Numbered from the stretch's first letter, positions 1 to 12,552 are shown. The stretch is DNA of 64,000 bases from an uncultured Bacteroidales bacterium (GCA_902801325.1 CADCHQ010000011.1:1-64000); one strand, 5' to 3'. Translations and numbers: made by a program. The notes: generated by a model from the letters alone, not told the origin.

Positions 1-86
1 AAGCTTGATTCATGCTGCCCCTCGACTTGCATGTGTTAAGCCTGTAGCTAGCGTTCATCCTGAGCCAGGATCAAACTCTTCATTGT
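1..86 (-). rRNA. 16S ribosomal RNA, 5' end only (partial)
   Basis: Read on the minus strand, this contains the universal 16S 5' segment AGAGTTTGATCCTGGCTCAG followed by GATGAACGCTAGCTACAGGC, the usual Bacteroidetes form. The gene runs off the left edge, so only about 86 nt are present. The mature 5' end is placed by aligning GAAGAG to positions 6-11 of the E. coli molecule and is good to a few bases. The sequence is too short for a genus call. Confidence 0.95.
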
Positions 87-275
87 ACTATCTTTTTTTT
101 ATTTTCTTCTTGCAAAGAAAAGGAAAGCGCACACCTAAGTTTGACCTCGGCACTATTGGACTCGTTTATCGCATTCAGAATCGACGGTTCGATTCTCATT
201 TCTTGTACTACTTCTTGTCTATGGAAATATGTCAATGAACTATTTTAATCAGCGTCTTTTCCCGAGACGCGAGTG
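87..275 (-). other. rRNA operon leader
   Basis: This is the transcribed leader between the rrn promoter and the 16S 5' end. On the minus strand it contains GTTCATTGACATATTTCC, similar to the conserved GTTCTTTGACATATTG element that precedes rRNA genes in Bacteroidales and is thought to act in antitermination or processing. No credible protein-coding gene is seen here. Confidence 0.6.
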
Positions 276-306
276 CAAAGGTACGGCGACTTTTTGAACT
301 GACAAA
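276..306 (-). promoter_or_regulatory. rrn promoter (Bacteroidetes consensus)
   Basis: The minus strand shows a -33 TTTG (303-306), a 19 bp spacer and a -7 TACCTTTG (276-283), an exact match to the Bacteroidetes primary sigma consensus. Transcription would start near 270 and read the leader and the 16S gene. Confidence 0.8.
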
Positions 307-311
307 ATATT

Positions 312-1481
312 TTAGAGACTTTTTTCACAAAAATCGTAAAATTTATCCAATGCCTTGCTCAAAATGGCCCTCGGACATGCTAAATTGATGCGCATATAGG
401 TACTTCCGGTTGGATTATAAGCCTGCCCATTAGTGAACCAAACGTGTGCTTCCTTGCGTAATTTTTCCTCCAATTCGACGGATGTCATACCCAATGCTGA
501 GCAATCGACCCAAGCAAGATATGTACCCTCAGAACGTGTTACACGGATTTGTGGCAGATGTTTTTCGAGGAACTCACACAAATATTGATAGTTTCCATAA
601 ACATATTGCATTAATTGTTCGAGCCACTCCTCCCCTTCCGGAGTATATGCTGCTTGCAAGGCTACTACACCAAAAGGATTCACATCGCAAGTTTCGTTTA
701 TATTTATACCTTTATCTATTAACGTACGTACGCGCGCGTCAGGAACAGTGATGTTTGCACACTGCAATCCAGCAATGTTGAAGCTTTTGCTCGACGAAGT
801 ACAAACTGCAGCATTCTGAGCAAATTCGGGTTTTATACTAGCGAAAGGAGTATAGTGATAGCCTGGCATAACAAGTTCGTTGTGAATTTCATCACTAATC
901 ACAAAGACGTTGTGCTTCAGACAAATATCACCCAAGCGAGTCAGTTCTTCCTTTGTCCAAACACGGCCCACTGGATTATGAGGATTGCAAAGTAAGAAGA
1001 CTTTTACGTCTTCATTAACGATTTTACGCTCAAAATCTTCAAAATCGATTTGAAAATATTGGTCCTTGCATACAAGCGGATTCTCGACCAGCACATTCTG
1101 GGCATTGCGAAGGAGTGAAAAGAAGCAATTGTAAACAGGTGTCTGCATGATCACTTTATCGCCCGGCTTTGTAATGCTTTGAAGGATAGCAGCTATAGCT
1201 GGGATGACACCAGTGGTGTAAAGTATGTGTTCACGCTCCATTTTCCATCCGTGTCGACGGCTAAACCAGTTGATAACCGACTCGTAATACGATTCAGGCA
1301 CTTCTACATATCCAAAGATTCCATGATCGAGTCGTTTTTGTAAAGCCTCTTGAATACATGGGGCCGCGCGGAAATCCATATCGGCCACCCAAAGTGGAAG
1401 CATTTCAGGATCGTCACACCTATCCCACTTGACGCAACTGGTTCCACGTCGCGGGATAATTTCATCAAAGTTGTATTTCAT
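312..1481 (-). CDS. MalY/PatB-type PLP aminotransferase (cystathionine beta-lyase-like)
   Basis: The protein has 389 residues and is a fold-type I PLP enzyme. Visible motifs are the CNPHNPVG segment (Asn166, Asn169), the cofactor-binding Asp197 in SDEIH, and the Schiff-base lysine Lys232 in SSSKSFNIAGLQ. The N-terminal WDRCDDPEMLPLWVADMDF is typical of the MalY/PatB branch, which cleaves C-S bonds of cystathionine or cysteine. The start at 1481 (MKYNFDEI) is preferred over an upstream in-frame ATG at 1526, because family members begin at this point and the upstream residues overlap the preceding gene. It lies 23 bp behind the DUF3737 gene, as the last gene of a three-gene minus-strand unit. 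The natural substrate cannot be deduced. Confidence 0.88.
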   Translation of the reverse strand: MKYNFDEIIPRRGTSCVKWDRCDDPEMLPLWVADMDFRAAPCIQEALQKRLDHGIFGYVEVPESYYESVINWFSRRHGWKMEREHILYTTGVIPAIAAILQSITKPGDKVIMQTPVYNCFFSLLRNAQNVLVENPLVCKDQYFQIDFEDFERKIVNEDVKVFLLCNPHNPVGRVWTKEELTRLGDICLKHNVFVISDEIHNELVMPGYHYTPFASIKPEFAQNAAVCTSSSKSFNIAGLQCANITVPDARVRTLIDKGININETCDVNPFGVVALQAAYTPEGEEWLEQLMQYVYGNYQYLCEFLEKHLPQIRVTRSEGTYLAWVDCSALGMTSVELEEKLRKEAHVWFTNGQAYNPTGSTYMRINLACPRAILSKALDKFYDFCEKSL

Positions 1482-1504
1482 GATATTTAAAGATTGAATA
1501 TTGG

Positions 1505-2350
1505 TTAAAGTACTTCTATTTTGCAATTGGCCGGAGCCTTCTGATTTGGGTCGATAATGATCTCACCAACCTTCCCACGCACAACAATATGTCCGCTTGT
1601 GGGATTCTTAATACTATGAACAGGACCATTAATGGTTGCCTGAATGGTGCTATACTCAAAGGCGAGGTTGGCATCTTCGCCCATTGTACAATCCTCCATA
1701 ATGAGGTTCTCACAATAGCAAAGCGGTTGTTCGCCAGTTATTCGGCAACGCACGAGTCTCAAGTTCTTGGAATACCAACCCATGTATTCACCATTGATTT
1801 CCGAATCGTAAATGGTAACATTCTCTGATTCCCAGAAAGCATCCTTGGTGTTAAGGAGAGCATTATGAATCTCCACATTTTTACTATACTGGAAGGAATA
1901 GTTGCCTTCTTGATGGTAACGGTCTATATACACATTATTGGTATGCATAAACAGATAATCAGCCTGCTCAATTCGACAATCTTCAATATGCACCTGGTCG
2001 CAGTCCCACAACGTCTCCAACGCATTAGTGAAGACGCAGTCCTTAAGACGTATGCCAGACATACGGCGAAACATCTTCGGAGCCTCAACACGACAATTCG
2101 TAAGCTGTCCATCGCGGCTGTACCAAAGTGACGAGCGTGCACTCTCGGCAAAAAAGCAATCCGTAACACGGAATCCGCGGCATTCCCAAAACACATACTT
2201 TCCTTCGAAGCGGCATTGCTCTGCTTCAATATCATGCGTTTCCTTAATGGAGGATTCGCCCAAATGGATAGTCACATTCTCCAATCGCAAATCGTGTTCA
2301 CGATAGAGAGGACGCTCACCGCCAAATTCTTCATTTCTTATTACCTTCAT
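1505..2350 (-). CDS. DUF3737 family protein (right-handed beta-helix)
   Basis: The protein has 281 residues and no signal peptide. It consists of repeated short strands of the kind xVxIxDCxI (LENVTIHLG, VTDCFFAES, LTNCRVEAP, LKDCVFTNA, IEDCRIEQA, IYDSEINGE, LVRCRITGE, MEDCTMGED), as in a parallel beta-helix. The N-terminus MKVIRNEEFGGERPLY matches DUF3737 proteins as I recall them. No enzymatic function is established for the family. The gene overlaps the end of the MATE gene by 20 bp and precedes the PLP lyase, so the three are probably cotranscribed. Confidence 0.8.
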   Translation of the reverse strand: MKVIRNEEFGGERPLYREHDLRLENVTIHLGESSIKETHDIEAEQCRFEGKYVFWECRGFRVTDCFFAESARSSLWYSRDGQLTNCRVEAPKMFRRMSGIRLKDCVFTNALETLWDCDQVHIEDCRIEQADYLFMHTNNVYIDRYHQEGNYSFQYSKNVEIHNALLNTKDAFWESENVTIYDSEINGEYMGWYSKNLRLVRCRITGEQPLCYCENLIMEDCTMGEDANLAFEYSTIQATINGPVHSIKNPTSGHIVVRGKVGEIIIDPNQKAPANCKIEVL

Positions 2351-3704
2351 ATACTTTTATTTTTTTCATTTTTAGGCGCACGAGGAATATTAATCCACGT
2401 ACAGTAAGTTCAATGGCCATAGCTAGCCATACACCTTTGAGCCCCATTGTTTGGGCCAATACATAAGCCAAGGGTATGCGTAAGAGCCATATCGTGCCTA
2501 GGTTCATAATGCAAGGAACAAGTGTATCACCCAAACCCATAAAGACACCGTATACAACTATTGAAGCAGCATACATGGGTTCGGCAAAAGCCTCTATGCG
2601 CAAAGCCATAATGCCTTGGGCTTGTACCATCAAGTCTGGCGTCATCATACTCATGAGCAAAGGTGCTGCCAAGAACATTACGACACCCAGAAGAGTCATC
2701 ACTCCCATTCCCAATCCTACCGTCAATCGCGAGAAAGAACGAATCAAATCACCTCTCTTAGCACCATAACTTTGTCCTATCAATGTTGTTGCAGCATCAC
2801 CTATTCCATAGCCAGGCATATAGCATAGACTTTCGACCACGATTCCAATGGTGTTTGCAGCAATGGCCACTGCACCCAGGGGAGCCACAATCATGGTGCT
2901 TACAATCTGAGCAGCACAGAAGACCACATGTTCGACCGCCATAGGTAGACCGATCTTTAGGCTTCGCCGTATAATTGGAATCTGGAATTTGAAATTTGAG
3001 AAAGGCTCTCCTTTCAGTCGAAGTTCAGGACTTTTGGTAATGAGATAGGAGAAGGAGCAAATGGTGGTGACGACTGCCGCAATGGTAGTGGCAAGAGCAG
3101 CGCCGACAACGCCCCAAATGGGGATGAGGAGGAGATTGAAGACAACGTCGAGCACACACATGAGCACGCCCAATGCCATTGGGGTTTTCATGTTTCCGCT
3201 GCTGCGAAGCATACCGTTGGAAAGGAATAGCAGTTGCATGACTGGCACTGTGAGACTCCACACAAGGAAATATTTTGATGAGAGTGCCGCCACTTCTGGT
3301 GTTCCACCAAGGAAACGTGGCCACCACGAATGGATGCTGACGCAAAAAAAAGAAATAAGTAACCCCAACGACATACAAACCATAATGGCTTGACGTAGAA
3401 CATTACGAGCCCCATCATTCTCCTTTGCCCCGATGTGATGAGCTACCAGCACACTGAAACCGGCTCCTATTGACGCAGAAAGTCCGCCGAATAGCCAACA
3501 AGTGGTGGAAACCAAACCTATCGAGGCAGTGGCGTTTGCACCCAACTGCCCCACCATCATCGTGTCGATGTACTGCATGATGATGGTACTCAGTTGCCCT
3601 AAAATAGCGGGCAGACTAAGCCACAGCACGAGCGAGAGTTTATCCCTGCCCGTCATCATCCCACCATCGCGGACTTTCGACAACAGAACTTGTTTCTTCG
3701 ACAT
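2331..3704 (-). CDS. MATE family multidrug/Na+ antiporter
   Basis: This 457-residue polytopic inner-membrane protein has about 12 hydrophobic segments in the two-bundle MATE arrangement. It begins with the typical LSLPAILGQLSTIIMQYIDTMMVGQLG and has the matching second half GLPMAVEHVVFCAAQIVSTMIVAPLGAVAIAANTIG. MATE proteins export cationic drugs or metabolites by Na+ or H+ antiport; the substrate here is unknown. The start at 3704 (MSKKQVLL) is chosen because a promoter lies just upstream; the in-frame ATG at 3752 would place the promoter inside the gene. An ATG at 3659 (MTGRDKLS) is also possible. It is first gene of the minus-strand unit. Confidence 0.87.
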   Translation of the reverse strand: MSKKQVLLSKVRDGGMMTGRDKLSLVLWLSLPAILGQLSTIIMQYIDTMMVGQLGANATASIGLVSTTCWLFGGLSASIGAGFSVLVAHHIGAKENDGARNVLRQAIMVCMSLGLLISFFCVSIHSWWPRFLGGTPEVAALSSKYFLVWSLTVPVMQLLFLSNGMLRSSGNMKTPMALGVLMCVLDVVFNLLLIPIWGVVGAALATTIAAVVTTICSFSYLITKSPELRLKGEPFSNFKFQIPIIRRSLKIGLPMAVEHVVFCAAQIVSTMIVAPLGAVAIAANTIGIVVESLCYMPGYGIGDAATTLIGQSYGAKRGDLIRSFSRLTVGLGMGVMTLLGVVMFLAAPLLMSMMTPDLMVQAQGIMALRIEAFAEPMYAASIVVYGVFMGLGDTLVPCIMNLGTIWLLRIPLAYVLAQTMGLKGVWLAMAIELTVRGLIFLVRLKMKKIKVYEGNKK

Positions 3705-3724
3705 AACTATGCTGAAAGCAAGTG

Positions 3725-3755
3725 CAAAGATAATGAATAATTCATAATGCACAAT
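3725..3755 (-). promoter_or_regulatory. promoter of the MATE-DUF3737-PLP lyase unit
   Basis: Minus strand -7 TATCTTTG (3725-3732), with ATTG at the -33 position (3752-3755) after a 19 bp spacer. The -7 box is exact and the -33 box has one mismatch. Confidence 0.6.
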
Positions 3756-3795
3756 TCATAATTCATAACTTTCAATTATCAACTTACAATTTTCA
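3733..3795. repeat. A/T-rich short-repeat cluster (AATTCATAATTCATAA type)
   Basis: Imperfect copies of ATTCATAA follow one another between the MATE and clpB genes. Related A/T repeats reappear at 18203-18231, 41923-41955 and 48637-48672, in two cases inside signal-peptide coding sequence. Confidence 0.6.
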
Positions 3796-3906
3796 TGGAT
3801 ATTGCCATGTTGTCACAAAATACGACAAACTTGCAACGAATCATGCTTTTGCCTCGTTTTTGTAAGTCTTTGGATAGAAACAATTAAAAAGAAAGGAGAC
3901 AAAACT

Positions 3907-6414
3907 ATGAATCTGAACAAATTCACCATCAAAGCCCAAGAAGCTGTACAAGAGGCCGTTAGGCGTGTACAACTGCAAGGGCAACAGAACATCGAACCCG
4001 AGCATCTGCTCGCCGGTGTGCTGAAGGTAGGCGAGCAAGTGACTCAGTTCGTCTTCCGCAAACTTGGCGTCAATCCCACGCTTGTTCAACAAGCTACCGA
4101 CGCCCAGATTGGTAGTCTTCCGCGTGTATCAGGTGGCGAACCATACCTGAGCCGTGAGGCAAACGATGTGCTTACGAAGGCTGAGGAAATGGCCCAACAG
4201 CAAGGCGACGAGTTTGTAAGCATCGAACACCTGCTGCAAGCCATACTTGCAGTCAACACTACAGCCTCGAAGATATTGAAAGACGCAGGTGTGACGGAAA
4301 AGGAACTCTCTGCCGCCATACGCGAACTGCGTGGTGGCCAGCGTGTTACCTCACAATCGAGTGAGGATACCTATCAAAGTCTGTCGAAGTATGCCAAAAA
4401 CTTGGTCGACGAGGCTCGTGCAGGTCGTCTTGACCCCGTCATTGGGCGTGACGATGAAATCCGTCGCGTATTGCAAATTCTAAGCCGACGTACTAAGAAC
4501 AACCCTATTTTGATTGGCGAACCAGGTACAGGTAAGACTGCCATCGTTGAGGGTTTGGCTCACCGAATCCTGCGTGGAGACGTTCCTGAGAACCTGCGAG
4601 ACAAGCAACTCTATTCGCTCGACATGGGTGCACTTATTGCAGGTGCCAAGTACAAGGGCGAGTTCGAGGAACGACTAAAGTCCGTTGTCAATGAAGTAAC
4701 CAAAAGTGAGGGACAGATTATCCTTTTCATCGATGAAATCCACACACTTGTAGGTGCCGGAAAGAGCGAAGGTGCAATGGATGCTGCCAACATTCTTAAA
4801 CCTGCATTGGCACGAGGTGAATTGCGTTCGATAGGAGCAACCACACTCGACGAATACCAAAAATACTTCGAGAAGGACAAGGCTCTCGAACGTCGTTTCC
4901 AAAGCGTTATGGTCGATGAACCCGATGTCCCCTCCAGCATCAGCATTCTGCGAGGACTGAAGGAACGCTATGAGAACCACCACAAAGTGCGTATTCAGGA
5001 TGATGCCATCATTGCTGCCGTCACCCTCTCCCATCGTTACATTTCCGACCGATTCCTGCCTGATAAGGCCATCGACCTTATGGACGAGGCTGCAGCTAAG
5101 CTTCGAATGGAACGTGATTCCGTTCCTGAGGAACTGGATGAAATAACTCGTCGACTGAAACAGCTCGAAATCGAGCGCGAAGCCATCAAACGCGAGAACG
5201 ACCAGCCCAAACTGGAACAACTCGAGAAAGAGATTGCCAACCTGAAGGAACAGGAAAGCCAATTCCGCAGCAAGTGGCAGGGAGAGAAGGAACTGCTCAA
5301 TAAGATACAGCAGAACAAGCAGCAGATTGAACAACTGAAGTTTGAAGCCGACCGAGCCGAACGCAGCGGCGACTATGCTCGCGTAGCCGAAATTCGCTAT
5401 GGCAAGCTGCAGGCTCTGGAAGCCGAGATTGAGCAAGTGAAGGCTCAATTGCGCGAAGCCCAGGGAACCGAAGCCATGGTGAAAGAGGAAGTTACTCCCG
5501 ACGACATTGCCGACGTAGTAAGCCGTTGGACTGGCATTCCTGTCTCGAAGATGATGCAAAGCGAGCGCGACAAGTTGCTCCATCTCGAGGAAGAACTGCA
5601 CAAGCGCGTCATCGGTCAGGATGAAGCCATCACAGCCGTATCGGATGCCGTACGCCGCAGTCGTGCAGGCTTGCAAGACCCCAAACGCCCCATCGGTTCC
5701 TTCATCTTCCTGGGCACCACTGGCGTGGGTAAGACCGAACTTGCCCGTGCCCTCGCCGAATACCTCTTCGATGACGAACAAATGATGACTCGAATCGATA
5801 TGTCGGAATATCAGGAAAAGTTCAGCGTCTCGCGACTCATTGGTGCACCTCCAGGATATGTAGGTTACGACGAAGGTGGACAACTGACTGAAGCTGTTCG
5901 ACGGAAGCCTTACTCTGTTGTTCTCTTCGATGAGATAGAGAAGGCCCACCCCGATGTCTTCAACACCTTGCTTCAGGTTCTCGATGATGGCCGACTCACT
6001 GACTCGAAAGGTCGCACGGTAAACTTCAAAAACACCATCATCATCATGACCTCGAACCTGAAGCGCGAACAGTTGCGAACGGCCATGCGACCTGAGTTCC
6101 TGAACCGAATCGACGAAATCATCACCTTCCAGCCGTTGAAGGAGGACGAAATCAGACAGGTGGTTCAACTGCAACTCAGCAACATCCAGAAGATGCTTGA
6201 CCAGAATGACATTAAGCTCGACGTCACATCGCAAGCCGTTGACTTCCTTGCTCGCGAGGGCTACGACCCCGACTTTGGCGCACGACCTGTCAAACGAGCC
6301 ATTCAGCGTTTCCTGCTCAACGACCTCTCGAAAGCCCTCTTGGGTACGGGCATCGACAAGACACGCCCCATCACCGTGGAGGTCGAAGGCGACCACCTCA
6401 CCTTCCACAACTAA
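3907..6414 (+). CDS. clpB: ATP-dependent disaggregase ClpB
   Basis: This cytosolic Hsp100 chaperone rescues aggregated proteins together with DnaK. The protein has 835 residues: a Clp N domain (about 1-145), AAA-1 with Walker A GEPGTGKT (204-211) and Walker [11 protein letters not shown], a long middle coiled coil (about 400-525), and AAA-2 with GTTGVGKT near 602 and [14 protein letters not shown]. The start at 3907 follows an unusual clear purine-rich site (AAGAAAGGAGAC) and gives the standard N-terminus [14 protein letters not shown]. It is about 25 residues shorter than E. coli ClpB because [20 protein letters not shown] replaces the longer segment that normally separates TSNLG from RPEFLNR. 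The gene is monocistronic with its own terminator. Confidence 0.97.
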   Translation: MNLNKFTIKAQEAVQEAVRRVQLQGQQNIEPEHLLAGVLKVGEQVTQFVFRKLGVNPTLVQQATDAQIGSLPRVSGGEPYLSREANDVLTKAEEMAQQQGDEFVSIEHLLQAILAVNTTASKILKDAGVTEKELSAAIRELRGGQRVTSQSSEDTYQSLSKYAKNLVDEARAGRLDPVIGRDDEIRRVLQILSRRTKNNPILIGEPGTGKTAIVEGLAHRILRGDVPENLRDKQLYSLDMGALIAGAKYKGEFEERLKSVVNEVTKSEGQIILFIDEIHTLVGAGKSEGAMDAANILKPALARGELRSIGATTLDEYQKYFEKDKALERRFQSVMVDEPDVPSSISILRGLKERYENHHKVRIQDDAIIAAVTLSHRYISDRFLPDKAIDLMDEAAAKLRMERDSVPEELDEITRRLKQLEIEREAIKRENDQPKLEQLEKEIANLKEQESQFRSKWQGEKELLNKIQQNKQQIEQLKFEADRAERSGDYARVAEIRYGKLQALEAEIEQVKAQLREAQGTEAMVKEEVTPDDIADVVSRWTGIPVSKMMQSERDKLLHLEEELHKRVIGQDEAITAVSDAVRRSRAGLQDPKRPIGSFIFLGTTGVGKTELARALAEYLFDDEQMMTRIDMSEYQEKFSVSRLIGAPPGYVGYDEGGQLTEAVRRKPYSVVLFDEIEKAHPDVFNTLLQVLDDGRLTDSKGRTVNFKNTIIIMTSNLKREQLRTAMRPEFLNRIDEIITFQPLKEDEIRQVVQLQLSNIQKMLDQNDIKLDVTSQAVDFLAREGYDPDFGARPVKRAIQRFLLNDLSKALLGTGIDKTRPITVEVEGDHLTFHN

Positions 6415-6433
6415 CCCCCCATTTGAATGTATC

Positions 6434-6470
6434 GAAGCCCCTTCTGCGTCCAGAGGGGGCTTCTTTGTTT
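6434..6470 (+). terminator. clpB terminator
   Basis: GAAGCCCC (6434-6441) pairs with GGGGCTTC (6456-6463) and is followed by a T-rich stretch (TTTGTTT). Confidence 0.8.
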
Positions 6471-6484
6471 CCCCCATTTTCTAA

Positions 6485-6557
6485 TACTATACAGAGATAC
6501 GAGTAAGCGAGAGCAGAACAAATAAAGAATTTATTTTTATGCCGAGCGTGAGTATCT
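6485..6557 (-). repeat. 70 bp promoter-bearing repeat, copy 1
   Basis: On the minus strand this reads ACTCACGCTCGG, an A/T-rich stretch, TTTG (6519-6522), CTCGCTTACTCG, then TATCTCTG (6492-6499). It is the same layout as the copies at 10577-10650 and 14209-14277. The promoter boxes are spaced 19 bp, and the -7 box has one mismatch. No minus-strand gene follows; it would read antisense into clpB. Confidence 0.65.
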
Positions 6558-6565
6558 TCGTTCTC

Positions 6566-6606
6566 TAGAACAAAGATACGAAAAAAAGGCGGGAGCGCCA
6601 AATCTG
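6566..6606 (-). repeat. promoter-bearing repeat, second partial copy
   Basis: On the minus strand TTTGGCGC (TTTG at 6599-6602), a 20 bp spacer and an exact TATCTTTG (6571-6578) lie directly upstream of copy 1, forming tandem promoters that point toward the 3' end of clpB on the antisense strand. Confidence 0.6.
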
Positions 6607-6708
6607 AAGGGCGGATAAGGGCCTTCATGCGAAAGAAAAATAAAAAACCATTTCAATCACTTGTGTATTAAACAATTAGAGGTTCCCCCACGCCTAAACG
6701 CTTGTAAT

Positions 6709-6898
6709 AGCGCATTTGCGCATTGCGCATTGCGCACAATTTTCTGCACGACGTTTTATGCGCACAATATGATTACAACCTATTATTATATTATTTATAT
6801 TATATATTATAATTTATTATAATATATAATATAGCATATTCGTAGCACCTCGTCTGAATATAGATTTTACGATTCTGTGCGCAATGCGCAATGCGCTA
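6709..6898. repeat. nested inverted-repeat structure with A/T-rich hairpin
   Basis: A perfect 20 bp inverted repeat built from GCGCATT units (GCGCATTGCGCATTGCGCAC, 6718-6737, and its complement, 6877-6896) encloses a 56 bp region of almost pure A/T. Inside that, a 17 bp stem (6796-6812 with 6817-6833) has a TTTA loop. Outer TAGCGC/GCGCTA extends the arms. There is no open reading frame. The rest of the 6607-7181 gap shows no further recognisable element. Confidence 0.85.
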
Positions 6899-7181
6899 AA
6901 TCCAATCCTCCAAACACAGCTCCTTCGAAAAGCGGAAATACACTTAATATATTGTATATCAACCTATTATGAATTATTCTCCAAAAAAAACTTTCGTCCC
7001 AAGCCCGTCAGCGGGGTCGGGAAATTGCGCAGATGAACTATTTTTCGTAACTTTACATTGTGAAAGTTCACCGTGCGAGCATTGGCTGCGCCTCGGCATA
7101 GAGAGGTTCGAACAAGCGTTTGAAGCGCGCCAGACATATGTTCAAGAGCCCGAAGACCTATGCCCTCCCCCATGAACGAGA

Positions 7182-7210
7182 AAAGGGCCCCTCGTGAGAG
7201 GAAACCCTTT
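7182..7210 (-). terminator. probable lacZ terminator
   Basis: The minus strand folds as AAAGGG, CCTC, TCAC loop, GAGG, CCCTTT, followed by TCTCG. The hairpin is interrupted and the T-run is short, so this is a moderate call. Confidence 0.45.
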
Positions 7211-7247
7211 CCGAAATGAATGTAAGATTGCCCACAGGGCGCTGCAA

Positions 7248-10466
<3,219 letters not shown>

Positions 10467-10498
10467 TTATTTAGAGTGAATTTCAATCGATTGTGCCT

Positions 10499-10530
10499 CA
10501 AAGATATGAAAAAGTGAGTAAATTTCCAAA
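10499..10530 (-). promoter_or_regulatory. lacZ promoter
   Basis: The minus strand has an exact TTTG (10527-10530), 20 bp, and an exact TATCTTTG (10499-10506), leaving a leader of roughly 35 nt before the ATG. Confidence 0.8.
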
Positions 10531-10576
10531 CTTGTTTGAGTTTTTTGCTCATTTATTCGTAACTTTGACTTCGTCT

Positions 10577-10650
10577 TAGATACTGGCGCTCGGAATTGCT
10601 CAAATTTATTTGGCACTTCGCTCGCTTATTCGTATCTTTGCCATAGATAA
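10577..10650 (+). repeat. 70 bp promoter-bearing repeat, copy 2 (promoter of the DUF6057 gene)
   Basis: It contains GCTCGGAATTGCTCAAAT, TTTG (10609-10612), CTCGCTTATTCG and TATCTTTG (10633-10640), with 20 bp between the boxes. It is closely similar over its full length to 14209-14277 and to the inverted copy at 6485-6557. It sits 23 bp ahead of the ATG at 10663. Confidence 0.75.
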
Positions 10651-10662
10651 TAATCAACTCGA

Positions 10663-12546
10663 ATGAAAACAATCAACAGATTCATTGTTCCCCTGCTGCT
10701 CACGGTGGCATTGGCAATCATGGGTTGGCTTGTGTTGCGGACTGAGAGCGATGTCCTTTATCGCATGCAAGAACTCTCACTTTGGCTGCCCACTCGCCAC
10801 TTCTTCGACACCTCTATCATTTACCCTGGCGGAGTACTCACTTGGCTTGCCGCCTTCATGACGCAGTTTTTCTATCATCCCGTATTGGGAATGTTACTGA
10901 TGCTGCTTTGCTGGGGGCTCATCATGATATTACTTTGCTGGCAGTTCCACTTGCGTGGACCTTGGCGTCTGCTTTCTTTGCTTGTACCCCTGGCTTTGCT
11001 CGCTTGCCTGGTTCAAACGGGCTACTGGCTCTACTACATGAAGCTTCAGGGTCACGCATGGGTTCCCACTTTGGGTGTACTACTCTCCTGCCTTCTAGCC
11101 ATCGTCCACCTCTTACTTCCCTGGCGTTGGGCAAAGGTCTTATGGCTTGTCATAATAGGCCTATTAGGCTATCCTCTCATGGGTGCTTGGTGGGTTTTGG
11201 CCATTGCTTTGATGATAGTTCCCCGCCACTTGCGCATGGACAAGGCAGAAGCCATCAACGTTGCCATTGGCTTGGTGCTCGTGGTGCTTGTTCCGCGCAT
11301 CATGGTTCAGCAATTCTATGGGCAAGTTCAATTGGACACGGCTTATTTGGCTGCAATGCCCTCGTTCCAGTACGGACAGACGGATTGCAATGAATATCGT
11401 TACGCTTATTATGCACTGGCCTGCGCCTTCGTCGTTTGTGCCCTTCCGGGACTCATCTATCGCAACAGCGAACTGGCTTACAAGGAATTGCGTCTGTCGT
11501 GGGCACTAAGTCTCCTGTGTATCGGCCTCGCTTGCTGGGGTGTTTCGAAGCGTTGGGAACGTGACACAAACTTCCATAAGGAGGTGGCAATGAACAACGC
11601 CATAGAGCGACTCGACTGGGAAGGTGTGCTTCGCATTTCGCTCGATCAGGATATGGGCGAACCCATGCCTCCCACCCGAGTCATGGTGATGATGAAGAAT
11701 CTGGCCCTTTTCCGCCTCGGCAGGATTGGTGACGAAATGTTCCGCTATCCCGAAGGCGCTGAACAGCAACATGCCCCTTGGCAAGTACGCATGACGCAAG
11801 TGGGCGGCAAACTTCTCTATTATCATTATGGTAAAGAAGGCTTCTGCTATCGTTGGTGCATGGAGGATGGCGTGGAGTTTGGTTGGAGTGTCGATGTGCT
11901 GAAATACATGACCAAGACCAGTCTGCTTACCCACGACTGGGAGGTGGCTCAAAAGTACATCAACATTCTGAAGAAGACACTCTTCCACAAGGAATGGGCC
12001 GAGAAGTATGAAGCCCTTGTCCGTCATCCCGAACTGATGGCCGAGGACGAGGAGATGAAACCCATCATCCCCATGGCTTCCTTCCCTGACCGCCTCGACG
12101 GCGACAACACCTTGGTGGAAATGTATCTGTTGAAAACCTTCTCCACAGGCCATGGTGCCGAGCCCCACTATCAGGAGATGACGCTCATCTGTGCACTCAT
12201 CATGAAGGACATCGACCTCTTCTGGCCGCGTTTCCATCAGTACATCAACATGCACCAGAAAGAGGAAGGCTTCCGCGTTCCTCGTTATTATCAGGAGGCT
12301 GCTTACCTCTATTCGATGCTCGAACCACAGCGCCCCAGCGACCTTTGGCCTGGAATGACAAATGCCCAAGCCTTGGAGCGCATTCCCTTTGACGACAGTG
12401 TTAAGCAGTCGTACCAGCAGTTCATGGACTTCAACGCCCAGTGCGGCTCTATGTCGGAGGACCAGAAGCGAGTGGCATTCCTACCACAATTTGGTGACAC
12501 GTTCTACTACTTCTATTTCCTGCGACGCAATCAAAAGACAAACTAA
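10663..12546 (+). CDS. DUF6057-like integral membrane protein
   Basis: The protein has 627 residues. The N-terminal half is hydrophobic with about ten membrane segments (from residue 8 to about 295), followed by a soluble C-terminal half of about 320 residues rich in Trp, Tyr and Met. I recognise it as the Bacteroidetes DUF6057 type; no function is known to me. It is followed 47 bp downstream by a PD40 lipoprotein on the same strand, the gap holding only short AATCCGAA-type repeats, so the two are probably an operon read from the repeat promoter. The helical soluble half could act as a periplasmic scaffold, but that is a guess. Confidence 0.75.
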   Translation: MKTINRFIVPLLLTVALAIMGWLVLRTESDVLYRMQELSLWLPTRHFFDTSIIYPGGVLTWLAAFMTQFFYHPVLGMLLMLLCWGLIMILLCWQFHLRGPWRLLSLLVPLALLACLVQTGYWLYYMKLQGHAWVPTLGVLLSCLLAIVHLLLPWRWAKVLWLVIIGLLGYPLMGAWWVLAIALMIVPRHLRMDKAEAINVAIGLVLVVLVPRIMVQQFYGQVQLDTAYLAAMPSFQYGQTDCNEYRYAYYALACAFVVCALPGLIYRNSELAYKELRLSWALSLLCIGLACWGVSKRWERDTNFHKEVAMNNAIERLDWEGVLRISLDQDMGEPMPPTRVMVMMKNLALFRLGRIGDEMFRYPEGAEQQHAPWQVRMTQVGGKLLYYHYGKEGFCYRWCMEDGVEFGWSVDVLKYMTKTSLLTHDWEVAQKYINILKKTLFHKEWAEKYEALVRHPELMAEDEEMKPIIPMASFPDRLDGDNTLVEMYLLKTFSTGHGAEPHYQEMTLICALIMKDIDLFWPRFHQYINMHQKEEGFRVPRYYQEAAYLYSMLEPQRPSDLWPGMTNAQALERIPFDDSVKQSYQQFMDFNAQCGSMSEDQKRVAFLPQFGDTFYYFYFLRRNQKTN

Positions 12547-12552
12547 AGACCG

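Noticed and set aside
1..6. HindIII site at the very first base, as if from a cloning vector
   Set aside because: The bases continue the 16S 5' variable region naturally, and there is no vector sequence; the edge is more simply an arbitrary cut or an assembly break in the rRNA operon.
4675..6477. 600-codon open frame antisense to clpB
   Set aside because: It mirrors clpB codon usage, has no recognisable domain, and clpB is certain. It is a shadow frame, even though promoter-like repeats point into it.
6709..6898. Chromosomal replication origin
   Set aside because: There is no dnaA, no cluster of TTATnCACA boxes (only one near-match at about 6662), and iterated GCGCATT units alone are not enough.
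6969..7175. 68-codon frame upstream of the lacZ terminator
   Set aside because: There is no homology, low-complexity or signal feature, and no promoter; base composition looks non-coding.
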